Shown here one piece after another: positions 11,841 to 24,275 of a stretch of 64,000 nucleotides of DNA. The notes under the pieces are model-generated. The model saw nothing but the letters and a program-made list of their open reading frames with translations. It searched no databases and was not told where the DNA came from. The stretch lies in contig VDFB02373365.1 of the NCBI GenBank assembly GCA_007258455.2, positions 223,113,353 to 223,177,352 on the forward strand, written 5' to 3'. A program made the position numbers and the translations under genes. This DNA comes from Sequoia sempervirens (Eukaryota; Streptophyta; Pinopsida; Cupressales; Cupressaceae). Positions within the stretch are counted from its first letter, which is position 1; each line of letters starts with the position of its first letter.

Positions 11841-13892
11841 CTACCAGGTTCAACACTGGAACCTATGAGCTCATTGTGTAAGTGATACATAAACCTTATT
11901 GGAAGTTAATGGATGAAAGGTTTTTATGCCAAGATGGCGAGAGGAAAAGAGCAAAGGGGAAACAAAAAGGAAGTTAAGTTTCTTGAAAACTTGTTTGCAT
12001 TTGATACTAGGAAAGAGTCATCCCTAGAGTTGAAAACTCCTAAATCAACAACTCATTAAGATATACCTTTGGATTGTGGAATATTATGCAACCAGGTTTG
12101 GTGGGAAGGTTATGGAGGATTACCAATGAGTAACTTCACCCTACGAAATAGTTTACATGACTCTGAGGGATATAAAGAATTGAAGTAACCCCCCTTATTG
12201 ATAACAACCTGTAGATGTGAAGAGTCAAGGAATTTGGATTAAGTAAGGATACTATGAATCTATGAGTATGCTTTATTGGAAAAGAACTAATTGTTAGCAT
12301 AAATCAAAAACTTAGTCAAAGTAGAAAGTCAACATTTTGTGAATTAAAATCAACAAGAGAGGTATCCAGGAGGTAGGATAACCCTTGGCAAACCTAATTT
12401 AGTACAAGGTTAAAATATTGCAATGATAATTGGAATCAAGAGTGAAAGTTGACACCTTAGAATAAAGGTTAGAGACCAAATTGGTCAAAAAAGGGAAACA
12501 ACTTAAAAAGGTGAAGATGAAAGGCAACATGATTCCACCAACTAGAATAGGCAAGGTCAATTTGGAGTTTTAATTGAAAATGAATAAAAACCAAACAACC
12601 TTAGGATGTCTAAAGTTATGAGAAAAGGAAATTACCAAGAATTTGGAAAAAAAATACTTTGAAAGATGATTGCAAGGTAAAATCTTGGAAATAAAATCAA
12701 ACAATTCGGACAAGGGATCGGTTAGAACATAGTCAAGTGCAAATTAAATTTACCAACTTTTCAACAAGAGTAAACTTATACTTATATCCTTAAATGATCA
12801 TTTGAAGATGTTCCAATGATAACTTGAATATGGTTAAAAGGCTATTCATATACATGGAAAAAGAGAATTGGAATGAAATACTAAAGTATCTCTTAGCTTG
12901 TAAAGTTGTTGATTATTCATTAGATCCCGATATCATGGATCCAACTATTGATTCTGAGAGATTAGAAGGTGATGATGAATCCAATTTTGGAAATAAAAAG
13001 TATATTTAAAATATATTGGGGAAGGTAAGAAAGGCAAGAAAAATTCATTCAAAATCCAACAACAACAAATGTTTTATTTATTCAACCAATTTGGAGAGAG
13101 CGTATGAAAGTTAAGAGTTCAACTGTAAGATGCTCCAATGACTTGGAAACACTAAGGGGGAAAGAGGGAGAGTAGATGTACTCAGATAAGTACCCTTTTC
13201 AACAAAGTTTAATGTTGTATCTCCAGTAGGAGAGAATGACCGCACCAAGGTTGGTAAAGTTAAAAGGGTTAAAGTATTGGAATTATTGGTGAAAGGTAGT
13301 GGAAAGGTCAACATTTTTGACCAAAGGGAAAGAAATATTACAACACAATCCTTTACATATTTGTTTCGAAAGATCAAATTGTTATTATCATTGATACTTT
13401 GGAGAAAGATAGGCAGTATGCTTGATCATGAAAGGGAAGATTTATGTACTCATGAATTTGAGTTATCGATAAATATTCATGTTTAGAAACTAGGTATGTA
13501 ATAATTTTTGATATCTTTTGGAAGATAATATCAAATCATCATGATTTAATGAGAATTGTTACTAAACTAGTATAAATTCTCATTGAAAGAGATAGATTGA
13601 GCTGGGAATCAGACTACAAATTTGAGAATGATTAAAGGACAAAATAAATCCAAGATATGGATGCCCTAGGATGAAGGAGTTTTATCTTCGCAAAAATATC
13701 TAATCATTATATTTCAAGAATCAAATATAGCATAAGTCCATGGAAGAGATTTCACTAGTCAATGAGGTAAATGTACCAAATTTTGGGAGATTAAAAGAAT
13801 GAATGAGGTAAATTGATGTCATACTCAGGACACATAGTCATGAAAAAAATATTTAACTAATGAGGAACAACTATAATCTAGAAGGAAACAGA

Positions 13893-14106
13893 GTAAGATG
13901 TTGCAAGGTATGTAGCAAGTTGTTGTCTAGTATGTCAGAGGATGAAGACATGATGTTGTCATCAGCAAGGCTTGTATTCTCTCATGAAATTGCAAAGAGG
14001 AAGTGGTAGAGCATTAGAATAGTTTTGACCTTTCTAAGTCAATGGAACTAGCATAATGTTATGGTGGAAAGACTCACCAAGGTAACCAATTTTGATTCGG
14101 AAAATT
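13893..14106 (+). pseudogene. Ty3/gypsy integrase relic (zinc finger to start of core)
   Basis: The first frame reads DVARYVASCCLVCQRMK, matching the C-x2-C half of the integrase HHCC finger (consensus V..YV..C..CQ..K). After a frame change, KRKW.SIRIVLTFLS and then VMVERLTKVTNF match KWE.I.MDFVTGLP and VVVDRLTKxAHF, the opening of the catalytic core of chromovirus-like gypsy integrases. Stops and a frameshift show it is dead. Confidence 0.7.
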
Positions 14107-15082
14107 TGATTTGTAGGATATTAGTCCTAAACAACAATTGTGTAAAGTAGTTGCTTAATGTTCCTAGGAAGGATTATCTTAGATTAGGACACACAAGTAA
14201 CATTAAAGTTTTGTGTAAACCATGAACACCTTGTTGAAAAAAAATCAATTTAATGAATGCTTAATTTATTACTTTAAGTTAGCCAATTAGGCAAAAGGGA
14301 TAAACCAAATCTTAGAGGATTTGTGGAATACTTTTACAATGAATTCTACCATTGAAATTTAATCCATTTGAAACATAATATGGGAAGAAGGGTTGAATTC
14401 CTCAAAGCTGGGATAAGCTAGGAAATAGGATTAACCTTAGATCAAAAATATTGTCATAAAAGGAAAAATAGATTGAAATGCTCAAGGAAACTTGTTTGAT
14501 ACAAGGCATGAGTCATGAAGTAGTATTATTGACAGGTGTCTAAGAGTGATATTATGCTCAAGATGGATAGTAGTCAAGGGAAAAATTATTATGCTTAACA
14601 TAAATGGTTGTGTTAGTGATGGACAATCTTGGATTCTGAATTGTTCGATGGTGTAAAGACCAAAGGGAAGGATGGGACCCATAGTGTAGTGCACAATACA
14701 CCAACATTCTTTACCATTTGAGTTACACTAAGGATAATTGTATTAACTAGTGAGAACGAGTTTATTTTCCAGTCATTGTGGTATAGGTGTCATATAGGAT
14801 ACAATCACTTTTGTACTTATGATGTACATTAAAGTCAATACTAATGCAATTATGACGTATAGTTCTTTGGAGAGAATATTTGCTTGAGCACACAAGTTCT
14901 CCCCATACATTAGCATAGTCACTTAATGCAAGGTCTAGGAAGGACGAGATTGCAAGGGGTCATGCTATGAGGGAAGATTAGTTGGAAATATACTTATTTC
15001 TTGCATGAATGGAAAATTAAAATTAAAACCTTATTCGACTTTATATATGTTTATTACTTTAAATCATCAAGGATGATGATTC

Positions 15083-15097
15083 ACAAGGGGGGAAGTA
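15083..15097 (+). other. Polypurine tract of the large gypsy element
   Basis: CACAAGGGGGGAAGTA ends directly at the right LTR start TGTTACACC at 15098. It confirms the plus orientation. Confidence 0.8.
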
Positions 15098-15848
15098 TGT
15101 TACACCCCATCTCTTAGTTACTGGGTTACTTTTACCTTGTAAGTAAATATGATGATAAATGTAAATCAAAACTTTAATATGCTCAATAGGTGAATGAAAT
15201 AATGAATATGCATTAAGATGTTAGTGCTTTTTAAGGCATGATTATGTTTTAATATTGATGGAAATATGATGTATGCATATGTATTGCAATATGAATGCTT
15301 TTATGCTTTTATGATGCAAATATATTTCATGTGAACAAATAACTAGGTCTTTATGTTGCTCTAAGTTGGATGCAGGAAGGAGTCAAGCCCTTAGGTACGA
15401 GAAGGGGAGTATCACCCAGGAGAGGAACTTAGTTTGGTAACCCTTAATGAGCCTAACTAAGCATTCACACACTCACACCCTATTTGGTCTAGTCGAGCTA
15501 GTTCATGGAATCAGGTAGGTAACCTTCAATTATAGTTTGGGGTTGTGTGATTGAGTCTTTATGTCAAGTGGAAGTTCTTTGTGTGTTCATATTTATATGC
15601 TAATCGATGAAGTATATAGACTTCGTATATATACGTCGATCGATGAAAATATGAGTATATGTGCTTAAGCATGGATGCTAAAATAATGTTATATATATTA
15701 ATGTATATGTATATTGTTACATTAATGCAAACGTATATACATTTATATTAATATGTGTATATATGTATGATTATTTTAACATATTTTTATATATATAAGT
15801 GTATACCTGGATATTAAGATATCGATATATGTATATACTAAATAAATA

Positions 15849-15884
<36 letters not shown>

Positions 15885-15939
15885 AGTATATAATTAAATA
15901 CATACACATTTATATATGTATATATATATGTACACACAC

Positions 15940-15970
<31 letters not shown>

Positions 15971-16328
15971 TATATATTATATATAAGCGATAGTGTATAT
16001 ATGTGATTGGTTAACGAATGATCATGTTTATATCTATATATTGATTGGCTATTGATGCATTTAATAATCGTGTAAATATAATTAATTATCAAAGAATGAT
16101 TTTATGCATATATATGATAATATATATATGTTATAATGGTAACCTTATAATATATATAATATTTAATGTATGTGAAATGTTTTCAAAAGTTAATTGAGGC
16201 ATAATTGTGGTGCAACCCATAAAATACAATGTAACTTAAGTTAAACAACCAACAATACAATGATATCTTGTGCCCATATCAAGTGTATGAGTGAATGTTT
16301 AAGCCAAGTTTATGAAAGCAAATATATA
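15098..16328 (+). repeat. Right LTR of the large gypsy element, first segment
   Basis: It starts TGTTACACCCC after the purine tract. From about 15755 it is the homologue of 2830-3390. It includes TA and CA/TA microsatellite runs at about 15850-15980. It is interrupted at 16328 by the solo LTR. Confidence 0.85.
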
Positions 16329-18414
16329 TGTTGACTTTGGCATTATGTTTGTCATTGATGTCAAAAGGTGTTTTAATGGTGATGACAAAAGGATCTCATG
16401 CTCATAAGTGATGGTAATGTCAGGTTGAGTGTTCAACTTGGAAAATATTCAAGTGATACACATTGATACATCTTTGCATTATTGTTTTGGTGCTTGGTGA
16501 CTAACATCTATGTTGGTTTTGGTATTAAGGTAACATTTATACAAGGAATTTGAGACACGCTATTACTTACTTAGAAATTTGCTACATTTGAAGACTATGA
16601 GCCTTGGTCTTTACTTAGCACATTTGTATCATTATATTGATACAAGGCATGGTGGTGTTTATTATATTCATGTGGTTGTTGGTCATGATATTAATCATTG
16701 ACATACATCTTTGGGCATTATGAGGTTCAAATTGGTCATGCAAATAATAGCTAAGACCGACACAATGATAATTGTTTTTGACTTGAAAAGGGAAACAATT
16801 GATGAGTGGTAACACTGACATAATGAGTGGCTCAAAGTGAATATTTGTTTGTATTGAGATTATGATTGTTTGCCCTAAAAGTCATCATTTGGAAAAACAA
16901 CAAAGCATGGTTTTTAGCAGCTAATTTAGGGCTTGGAGAGCTCGATGAAAATGTTGGTATAGCGGCTTGGCTATTTAGAAAGTGGTTTCCAGGTTTAAGT
17001 GGCAATTGTGTTGAAGATTCATCGACTTCTTTCAGGAAAAATTAAAGTTCTCAAAGTGGTAACTTTGTTGTGCATTATCTGAAATTTTTTTAAGGGTTTG
17101 TTGGTCTTTTCTTGTTGCTAAGATTATATTGCTTCACCATTTTTTTGTAGTTGAGTTTCATTGTGTATTCATCTAGTCAACTTAAGGGTTTTTGAAATTT
17201 TGAAAATGGGTGTCAAAACAGTTTCATCTTTGTCATTTGTTTCCTCTACCTTGGTCTATTTGTCATAAAGGGTTGTGCATTATTTAATGCATGGGTTTAT
17301 TATTTTGAGTCTTCAAACCCTTTTGATAGGGCATGCCATAAGCATGTCTTGTGTTATCCTCTGTTGTTGCTTAGGGCATGAGGTTTAAACCATTTAGCAT
17401 ATTTGTTAAAAGTCTTTGTATAGGTTGTGTCTTGCTCTTTTGTTGTCAACTTGGGAGCATGGGTTTTATGTCACATTTATATGTGTCTTTTGTTTAATGT
17501 TTACACACAACTTGTACTATGTGTCGACCATATATCAAAGGAATTTTAGTTTGTTGAAGGCAAAAGCATCTCGATGACTTCAGGGGTAGTTATGAAAACA
17601 ATTTGAACAAAATATATTTGATAGTTTCAGTCAACAACAGATGGAAACATTATGTGAACTTTTGATTGTTATAAAAACAGTGATATGTTACTATTATTGG
17701 TTTAGTCTTTCACAGAGATATCATGTTGAGTTTATGAGCAAAATTCTGAAATGTTGTTTTGTAAAGTTGTATGCAAAATAGTATAGTGTATAATTTGATA
17801 CATTTTGTATTTTGAAGATTCCAATTTAATGAATCTTTAGGAAATTGAATGTGTTAAGATGGAAAGTAGAAATGTTATGTAGTGAAATAGAATAACCCTT
17901 TGTAATTTGTTTATTCATGATTCATAAAATGTTGTAAAAGATCATATCAGTGAGACAAGTTTGATCTTTGGCCAGTGAGGCTGTATTTACCAATGAGGCA
18001 TGTTGTGTAGCTAGTGAGGCTTTTCCAGTGAGGCATAAATTGTAGCCAGTGAGGCATGTTGTGTAGCTAGTGAGGCATAAATTGTAGCCACTAAGGCTCT
18101 GCTAGTGAGGCATTTTGTAGCCAGTGAGGCATTTTACGAGTGGTTTTTCATCCCTATGAGGGTTTTCCATTCATGAAAACACTGTGTTATGATTCTTTTG
18201 TGGATGTTTTTTGGTCTTGTCGTTTCCTTTATTTACATTGTAGCATTTGAGTTTACATGTAAGAATTTGAAGTTTGGTTATCACATATGATTATACTCTT
18301 GAAACTGAACATTTATTGTTTTCAAAGAGTTTAAGTGTTTTGAAGAATCATGTTAAAATTGATTATTGAAACACTGATTCATCCCCCCCTTTCACTGTTT
18401 CTCGTACTCCAACA
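16329..18414 (+). mobile_element. Solo LTR (2086 bp) of a copia-like element, TSD ATATA
   Basis: It begins TGTTGACTTTGGCATTATG and ends CTCGTACTCCAACA, flanked by ATATA on both sides (16324-16328 and 18415-18419). The left LTR of the host element shows the uninterrupted site near 3390 (CATATATAG..CATATAAG). There is no primer site, purine tract or coding interior, so it is a single LTR left by recombination. The end motif GATTCATCCCCCCC and the start motif TTGTCATTGATGTCAA are shared with the copia LTR at 1190-2806, so it probably belongs to a related family. Confidence 0.9.
17948..18137 (+). repeat. Irregular TGAGGC tandem repeat in the solo LTR
   Basis: About ten copies of an (A/C)GTGAGGC core occur at 13-30 bp spacing, within longer half-repeats such as TTGTAGCCAGTGAGGCAT. 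The related LTR at 1190-2806 has the complementary GGGCTCACTGC motif near 1450-1495. Confidence 0.8.
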
Positions 18415-20938
18415 ATATAGAACATATAAGTGGAAGATAAACCATCACATATGAAGAATAGGTCTAGAGAATTAAACATTGCAAACATACAAAGGATAGC
18501 ATAAGGAATAGAGCACTGCATATGTGAGTAATCACCAAAGTTTAATGTTGTGAATCAAACACATTGAGGGAATAAGTCAATGCATTAAGAGTCTTGCTTG
18601 GAGAATAACACCTTGAATAGTAAACCAAAGAATAGGAGTCTTCTAAAACCAATGTGCAACATGGAGACTTGGTCAATGATAAGTTGGCAACAATATAGAG
18701 GGGTAGTTGACTTTCAAACTAAGTAGGAAACCTGCTAAAAATATTGTTGTTCATTTGACTCTGTAAAAGAGTCTTGTTGTCTCTTGAAATAAGTTAAATC
18801 AACCATTTGAAAGGTGAGGACTGTTATGTGTTGCAAATTTGTAAGTTAGTTAGATGTGTCATTGTGTGGGGATAGAAAGGTGGTAGAAGTATTAGCTTGT
18901 TTGTAGCCTTTGGTTGCTCACATTTTAGTATATATAGATGTGCTCTTTCTACCATTTGTTATACTTTTCATTTTGATTACTCCATTGTTATTTTGTTGCA
19001 ATTTTTGTGCGAGTGAGTTGAGAGCTTGAGAGTTAGTGAGTAGCTTTGTTATTTTTCATTAGTATTTGTTGAGAGATTTGATAAGAGGCTAGAAGTGGGA
19101 ATTAGGTTGATCTTAGAGGAAGTAGCAAGCGAACTTGGGGAATTGAGCTAGAAAGGGAGATTTATCAGTTGGAGCTTATATACATGCATGTTGATTTCTA
19201 TTCCTTGTTACTTATATTGGAAAGGTTAATTATTTATGTTTTCCAAGTTGGAAAGGAATGATTTAGAAGTGTTTTGTGATGCTTGTTAATGCTTTCATGT
19301 TCTTAGTTGTTTCTTGCTTTGGTGGAACCTATCTATTGTGTTAATACATTTATATAGCCTATATGGGAATTTATATGATGGTGTTTCTATTTAAACTATA
19401 CGTAGTTTGTCTATACTTGATTGATTACTTGTATCTCCTTGAAAGTAAGAATAGAGTCTTATCCCCAGGGTTAGGGTATAAACTTAATGGTTATATCAAT
19501 ATTCAACAATAGGGTTGACAAAATGTATTCTATGGTTATGTTATTTTCTTGTTTTGGTTAAGAGTCTATTCCTATTCACACAATTCTAAAAGAGGACTCA
19601 CGTTTCGATAACCCAAAACCATATTGTGAGAGGACTATGGGTGTAGATGCACCAAATCCTTGCAAGTTGATATAATGTCCTCTAGATTATATACAAATGT
19701 AGTAAACATGTGAATATTTGATATATTTTGAAAGATAAGTTTTATGATTGGTTCATGATCACTTGAACATTACTTTACTTTTGATTGAAACCCAAGGTTG
19801 AGAATAATCTATTTGGTTGGGTTGTTTACTTGATTAGTGATTGAAGCACATAGGTTGGGATTAACCTATATGATCTAATTGATCATTTTATTGTTGATTA
19901 TATCTTTGTTTGAAGTAATTTATTTTTGAAGATTATACTTTTGATTGAGGTCATTTATTGATGAGATTATACCCTTTATGGGAGTCATTTATTGTTGATA
20001 TTACACTCTTGAATAAAATTTTTTATTGTTGAGATTGTACTTTTGAAATAGAGTCATTTAATGTTGTACGTTATGTTCATCCATGAGGTTAACTTGGTTA
20101 TTCTTGGATACTAGATGTATGTAGCATAAGATAGAGTTGCTTGGAGATACCTAGTAGCAATGTCATTTAAATATGAGTTAATGGGAAGGTTATTCCTAGG
20201 GTTAGGATAATCCACATTAAAGGGGATAGCCTTTGAATAGAATACTAATGGTCAAAAAAATTGAGTAATTAAGGTGGTGAAATAGATGAACCTCACTCGA
20301 AGTACTGGGTGATAACCTTTGGCCAAAGTAGTGTAAGTAGCCACTGTTTACACTATCAATTCACTGTGATCCGATTTGCATACTAGGCTAGGTATATCAT
20401 ACATGTAGTTTTAGCCACATTATGGTAGCTCTAGATATGTAGGACATATCACTATGCTAAAAAAAGGATAAGGAAGGATGAGGCTACCAAACCAATCTCT
20501 TCATTGAAGGGAGGGCTATCTCACTAAGTTTGGTAGATGTGCGGGGGGCCACAGTAAGTCCACTGTTGGCAGAAAAGCGCTTGAGTGATGCTTCTCCTCA
20601 TGTAGTTGGTAGCCAAGATTTGGGAGGACATTCTGGATCATTTTTATTTCTAGTTCATGTAAGCTTGTTGAAGCTATGTATATAATCATGTATCCATCTA
20701 TATGGAAATTGTAAATGTGAAATGTTATTTTGAATATATGAAAAGTGAAATCATACTTGTATTGATGAAATGACTCTTTGATTATACAATGGAAAGTTTT
20801 GGAAAGCTTATGTTTCAAATGGTGCATTTATTATTGAAAATTAATTTTTTTTTATTGCTCATAATGTTAGATGCATAAACTATTCACTTGTGGGTAAAAC
20901 ATAGAAAAATTACTGGGTAGAACAATGGGCATGTTACA
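18415..20938 (+). repeat. Right LTR of the large gypsy element, second segment
   Basis: It resumes with the ATATA duplication and matches 3395-4193 and then 10102-11827 in order, ending ATGTTACA at 20938. This preserves the pre-insertion sequence of the site used by the 5.9 kb element. Confidence 0.85.
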
Positions 20939-23441
20939 ATTGCTGGGAATTATTTTAGAAGCATCCACATGTTGGTGATTTAAAGACTTCCATTTTAAAT
21001 GAGATTTGATAGGGATAAGAATATTTACATATGGCTCATCAACTTGGATTGGTGTCTTTCCTTTCGCCTTCAAGTTGGATACCAGTGCCTTAGGAGAGGG
21101 CCTCAAAATTTGGGGCCTCAATTTTGAATAGTTTCTCTATAAATGTCCATAGTCATGACATGCATGACAATGAAAGGGTAGTTCTTCATAATGAAGTTGT
21201 TGGATCTAATTCAAACTACCCATCCTAGTTTCCACATATTCAAGAAGTAGATTATTCAAATTGATTTCTAAGCACAGATGACAAAATGTTCTAATATTTT
21301 AGTCCAACATATGGTGAGAAGGACCCAAAGGCTTCCCAATGATATCTACTATGGACTACAATATGTCATGTCTCCCCAATTCCATTGAAAGCCTAGGGAG
21401 GTAGATCCATACAAGGTCTTACATGAGATTTCTTCCATAGGATCAAAACTTACATGCTAAGGTTTGATAAATGATCTTTCTTGGTTATGAAAACAAGGGC
21501 CTCCTTCAAATATCAAGTTGTGATATGCCATTTGAGAAGAAAACCATGAAGACGTATTAGTTCACAACTAAGATGATTTCCATGTTTCTTTTCAAGTTCC
21601 AATTCTTCCTAGTGTAGGCCCCCAAAAAAGGGAAGGAGATACAAATACCCATAAATTTAGAAATTTATGCATGCTCAACCAAATGGGAAACAACATTCAC
21701 TATAGGTTTTGGATTAACCACCAAGACATGCTAATCTTTGATTTTTCCTAGGCAACCAAACCATTGGGTCTTAGATGTGGTCCCAAATGTTACTCCAATT
21801 GGTTTCTTGTGCTGCATGTAACAAAAATTAAACCACATTGATGTGTCCAAAAGAAAAGGGTGAATCCCCATTAAGATCATTTTTTTAAGACAAAATTTGG
21901 GGGTCTCCTAGATCCCTAATAGTTTTCATGTCGACTACCACCACCAAAACCAAGAGACTGAAGGAAAAGGTAAAGATAAAATTCTTTAGGGAAAAAATAG
22001 GTCCAAAAATGTGAATTATAGACAAATAAATTCAAATCACAATAACTTCCATGATTGCTCTACATGAACCTACAACCTTCTCAAGATGCAACAACAACTT
22101 AGATTGCGAACCCCTTCAAAATATTACATGCTTCCACATAAAACCCTCTGCTCAACTTCTTCATGTACTTGTTTTATTTATCAACTATATTAAACTTATA
22201 ACTCTTTTGCCACATCTTATTATGCTTGATCATTTTAAATTATTCCACATTTACCTTCTTATTACCTCCCTTTTAACTCTTTTAAAACTATTTCTTCCCT
22301 TTCCTTCTCCATTTCTTCTCATCCTACTTTTCACCTCTTTTTATGAACTATATTTATTTTTTAACATTTTTTTTAATTGAACACCATTCTTCTTAGTGTA
22401 TCATTGCTTTGGTTTCCCCCTTCAATTATTCTTCTTCTTTAAGGGCTAACTGTTTTTTCAAACTCTTGAGATATTTACCCAAGTTAAAACTATTTTTTCA
22501 AACTCTTAAGATATTTACCCAAGTTAATATGTTTTAGTAATTGTATTTTTTGATAAATTATAAGTTATGTTTTTTGTACTATTAAAGAAATAATTATCTT
22601 AATTTTTTAATTAATGTTATTTAAAAAATTAATTGCTAATCAATAATATATTTTAGCTTTTGTTTTGATTGGTTGAAATATTTGAGGTCTTATTGTATGA
22701 AAATTGAAGTCTTATACATTTATTTAATTTTTATATTATTTAAAATGAGATAGACTAAGACATTATAATAAATTTTAATAATATAAGTAATATATTAAAA
22801 ATAAATTCATATTAAATTATTAATTATAAACATTAATATAAATATATATTGTATATATATATTTTAAAAGGGTAAACACTTTTGATCCAAAGCTATGAAT
22901 CAAGGGGATCTCATCCCCACAACCTAACCATCACACTATGTCTATATATATATATATATTCCAAATAAAACATGTTCATTTTAAAATTAAGTGTTCAAAA
23001 TGATGTTAACTAAAATATTATAATAGATATGAATAATGTAAGTAATATATTTATAATAAAATTTATGTTAAATTAATGAGGTTACTAAATTATTACTTTT
23101 ATAATCTAATTCACTACAATTTTATTAGCATCGTTCTCATATTTAAAAATCTTACTAAAAGGGTGACTTGTATAATGCAACAGTTGAAACACTTGCTTGG
23201 TTTAACTCTTTGCTTATTTTAAAACCATTTATAAATTATTCTGAAACTATTTTATTTAGTTTAACTCTTACTTAATATGGAAAAATAATGAAGGCCAAGT
23301 CATATCCTTAAAAATACTATTTATAGATGTTGAAACTACTCAAGAAAAATAATAAAAACATGAGTCAATTTACCTACACCACTTAAAAAAAACAAACACG
23401 TTTCCAATAATTCAATTTTAAAAAACTGTTTTTTTCCCACG
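20939..23441. other. Intergenic region upstream of PANC
   Basis: The first kilobase contains a CCHC-knuckle relic on the minus strand. From about 22000 the DNA is very AT-rich with scattered TA runs (around 22850 and 22945), and I see no gene. A 109-codon open frame at 22051-22380 is low-complexity, Leu/Phe-rich and not credible as a gene. Confidence 0.6.
21000..21960 (-). pseudogene. LINE ORF1-like (DUF4283/CCHC knuckle) relic
   Basis: The minus strand near 21125-21200 reads YEELPFHCHACHDYGHLYRN, the typical YExLPxxCxxCxxxGHxxxxC knuckle of plant LINE ORF1 or DUF4283 proteins. Its last Cys is replaced by Tyr. Upstream on the same strand broken frames give EFPFFGG-like and HGFLLKW-like pieces that could be the preceding domain, with many stops. 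The knuckle is clear; the outer limits are estimates. Confidence 0.5.
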
Positions 23442-23590
23442 AATTTACAGGTAAACCTTATTTTCAAACGTTAACGTGAGGCATTTGACATATGACAGTT
23501 GGATACAAATGCAATCGGAGGCAATTTACAGGTAAACCACGCTAACGGTGCGCGCGTGACGTTTGACACTTGAATATAAATTCAACAGGG
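23442..23590 (+). repeat. PANC: Diverged tandem duplication (81 bp period) in the PANC promoter
   Basis: AATTTACAGGTAAACC occurs at 23442 and again, identical, at 23523. The sequences after both copies also align: GTTAACGTGAGGCATTTGACATATG against GCTAACGGTGCGCGCGTGACGTTTGACAC, then similar ATACAAATGCAA and ATATAAATTCAA tails. The copies have diverged, and the second is richer in CpG. Confidence 0.75.
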
Positions 23591-23604
23591 TAGGTGTTGT
23601 GAGG

Positions 23605-23642
23605 CCAATGAAATGTAATTCTTATGTCTCCGCCATAAAAAG
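23605..23642 (+). promoter_or_regulatory. PANC: Likely PANC core promoter (CCAAT and TATA-like boxes)
   Basis: CCAAT lies at 23605-23609 and a TATA-like CATAAAAAG at 23634-23642, about 70 bp before the start codon. That spacing would give a 5' UTR of roughly 40 nt. An alternative TATAAAT at 23575-23581 would give a longer leader. This is inferred from position and motif only. Confidence 0.45.
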
Positions 23643-23708
23643 TCTTTAATTCTCATACTCAGCTGTCAACTGATTTCAGAGCATTTCAGAGTATCAGAGT
23701 TGTGAAAT

Positions 23709-24275
23709 ATGGGGCAGGACATTGAAATAATTAGAGATAAAAATAGCATGAGAAATTGGTCAAGAACCAGAAGAGCGCATGGAGAAAAAATATGCCTGGT
23801 GCCCACAATGGGGTATCTTCACAGAGGGCACTTGGCACTTGTAGAAGAGGCAAAAACGAGAGCTCCAAGAGTGGTGGTTTCAATTTACATCAATCCTGCT
23901 CAATTTGCAGTTGGAGAGGATTTTTCTACCTACCCATCAAATTTTGAGGCCGATTTGGATAAACTGAAGGATTTGGGTGTGGATGCTGTATTCGTCCCCT
24001 CTGATCTCTATGTAAGGGAAGATAATGCAAGAGCTGGAAAGGGGCAAGATAATATTGCAAGTGGGTGTATTTCTTGTTTGGAGGATAAGAGTGGAAATGG
24101 GCATGAGACATGGATTAGAGTTGAAAAGATGGAGAAACCACTCTGTGGAAAATCTAGGCCTATATTCTTCAGGGGAGTCGCAACGGTTGTTGCCAAGCTG
24201 TTCAATATTGTGGAACCTGATTTTGCTGTTTTTGGGAAGAAGGATTATCAACAATGGCGCCTCATCTGTCGCATG
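23709..24275 (+). CDS. PANC: PANC exon 1 (residues 1-189)
   Basis: It opens with ATGGGGCAGGAC at 23709, the first ATG after the predicted promoter, giving [20 protein letters not shown], the usual PANC N-terminus. It carries the ATP-binding HIGH-like motif, the substrate-region CGKSRP and FGKKDYQQ. It ends at ATG (Met 189) followed by the donor GTAAAA. Reading on into the intron would give a 222-codon frame whose last 33 codons do not resemble PANC. Confidence 0.95.

Larger units (their letters stand above)
11828..15097 (+). mobile_element. Interior of the large gypsy element (degenerate)
   Basis: This is the 3.27 kb between primer site and purine tract. A possible short gag start (MARGKEQRGNKKEV, ATG at 11934) breaks off after about 42 codons. 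Stops occur every few dozen codons throughout. The integrase relic at 13893-14106 is the only confidently readable part. Other short open stretches here, such as 12824-13009, are not assignable. Confidence 0.7.
2807..20938 (+). mobile_element. Large decayed Ty3/gypsy LTR retrotransposon, host of nested insertions
   Basis: Two long direct repeats flank a 3.3 kb interior. The right copy (15098-20938) starts TGTTACACCCC after a purine tract and ends ATGTTACA. The left copy (2807-4193 plus 10102-11827) ends with the same ATGTTACA, followed 2 nt later by the primer site TGGTATCAGAG. Without its insertion the right LTR is about 3750 bp. The left LTR lacks its first ~650 bp in this window, where the copia LTR at 1190-2806 abuts. 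The interior has a recognisable integrase relic but no intact frame. Gypsy membership rests on that relic. Confidence 0.8.

Noticed and set aside
22051..22380. 109-codon open frame upstream of PANC
   Set aside because: Low-complexity Leu/Phe composition in AT-rich DNA, no motif.
22861..22930. tRNA-like or SINE-like sequence on the minus strand (GGGGATGAGATCCCC hairpin with a GGATCAAAAG box)
   Set aside because: No convincing A box or acceptor stem; the hairpin alone is not enough.
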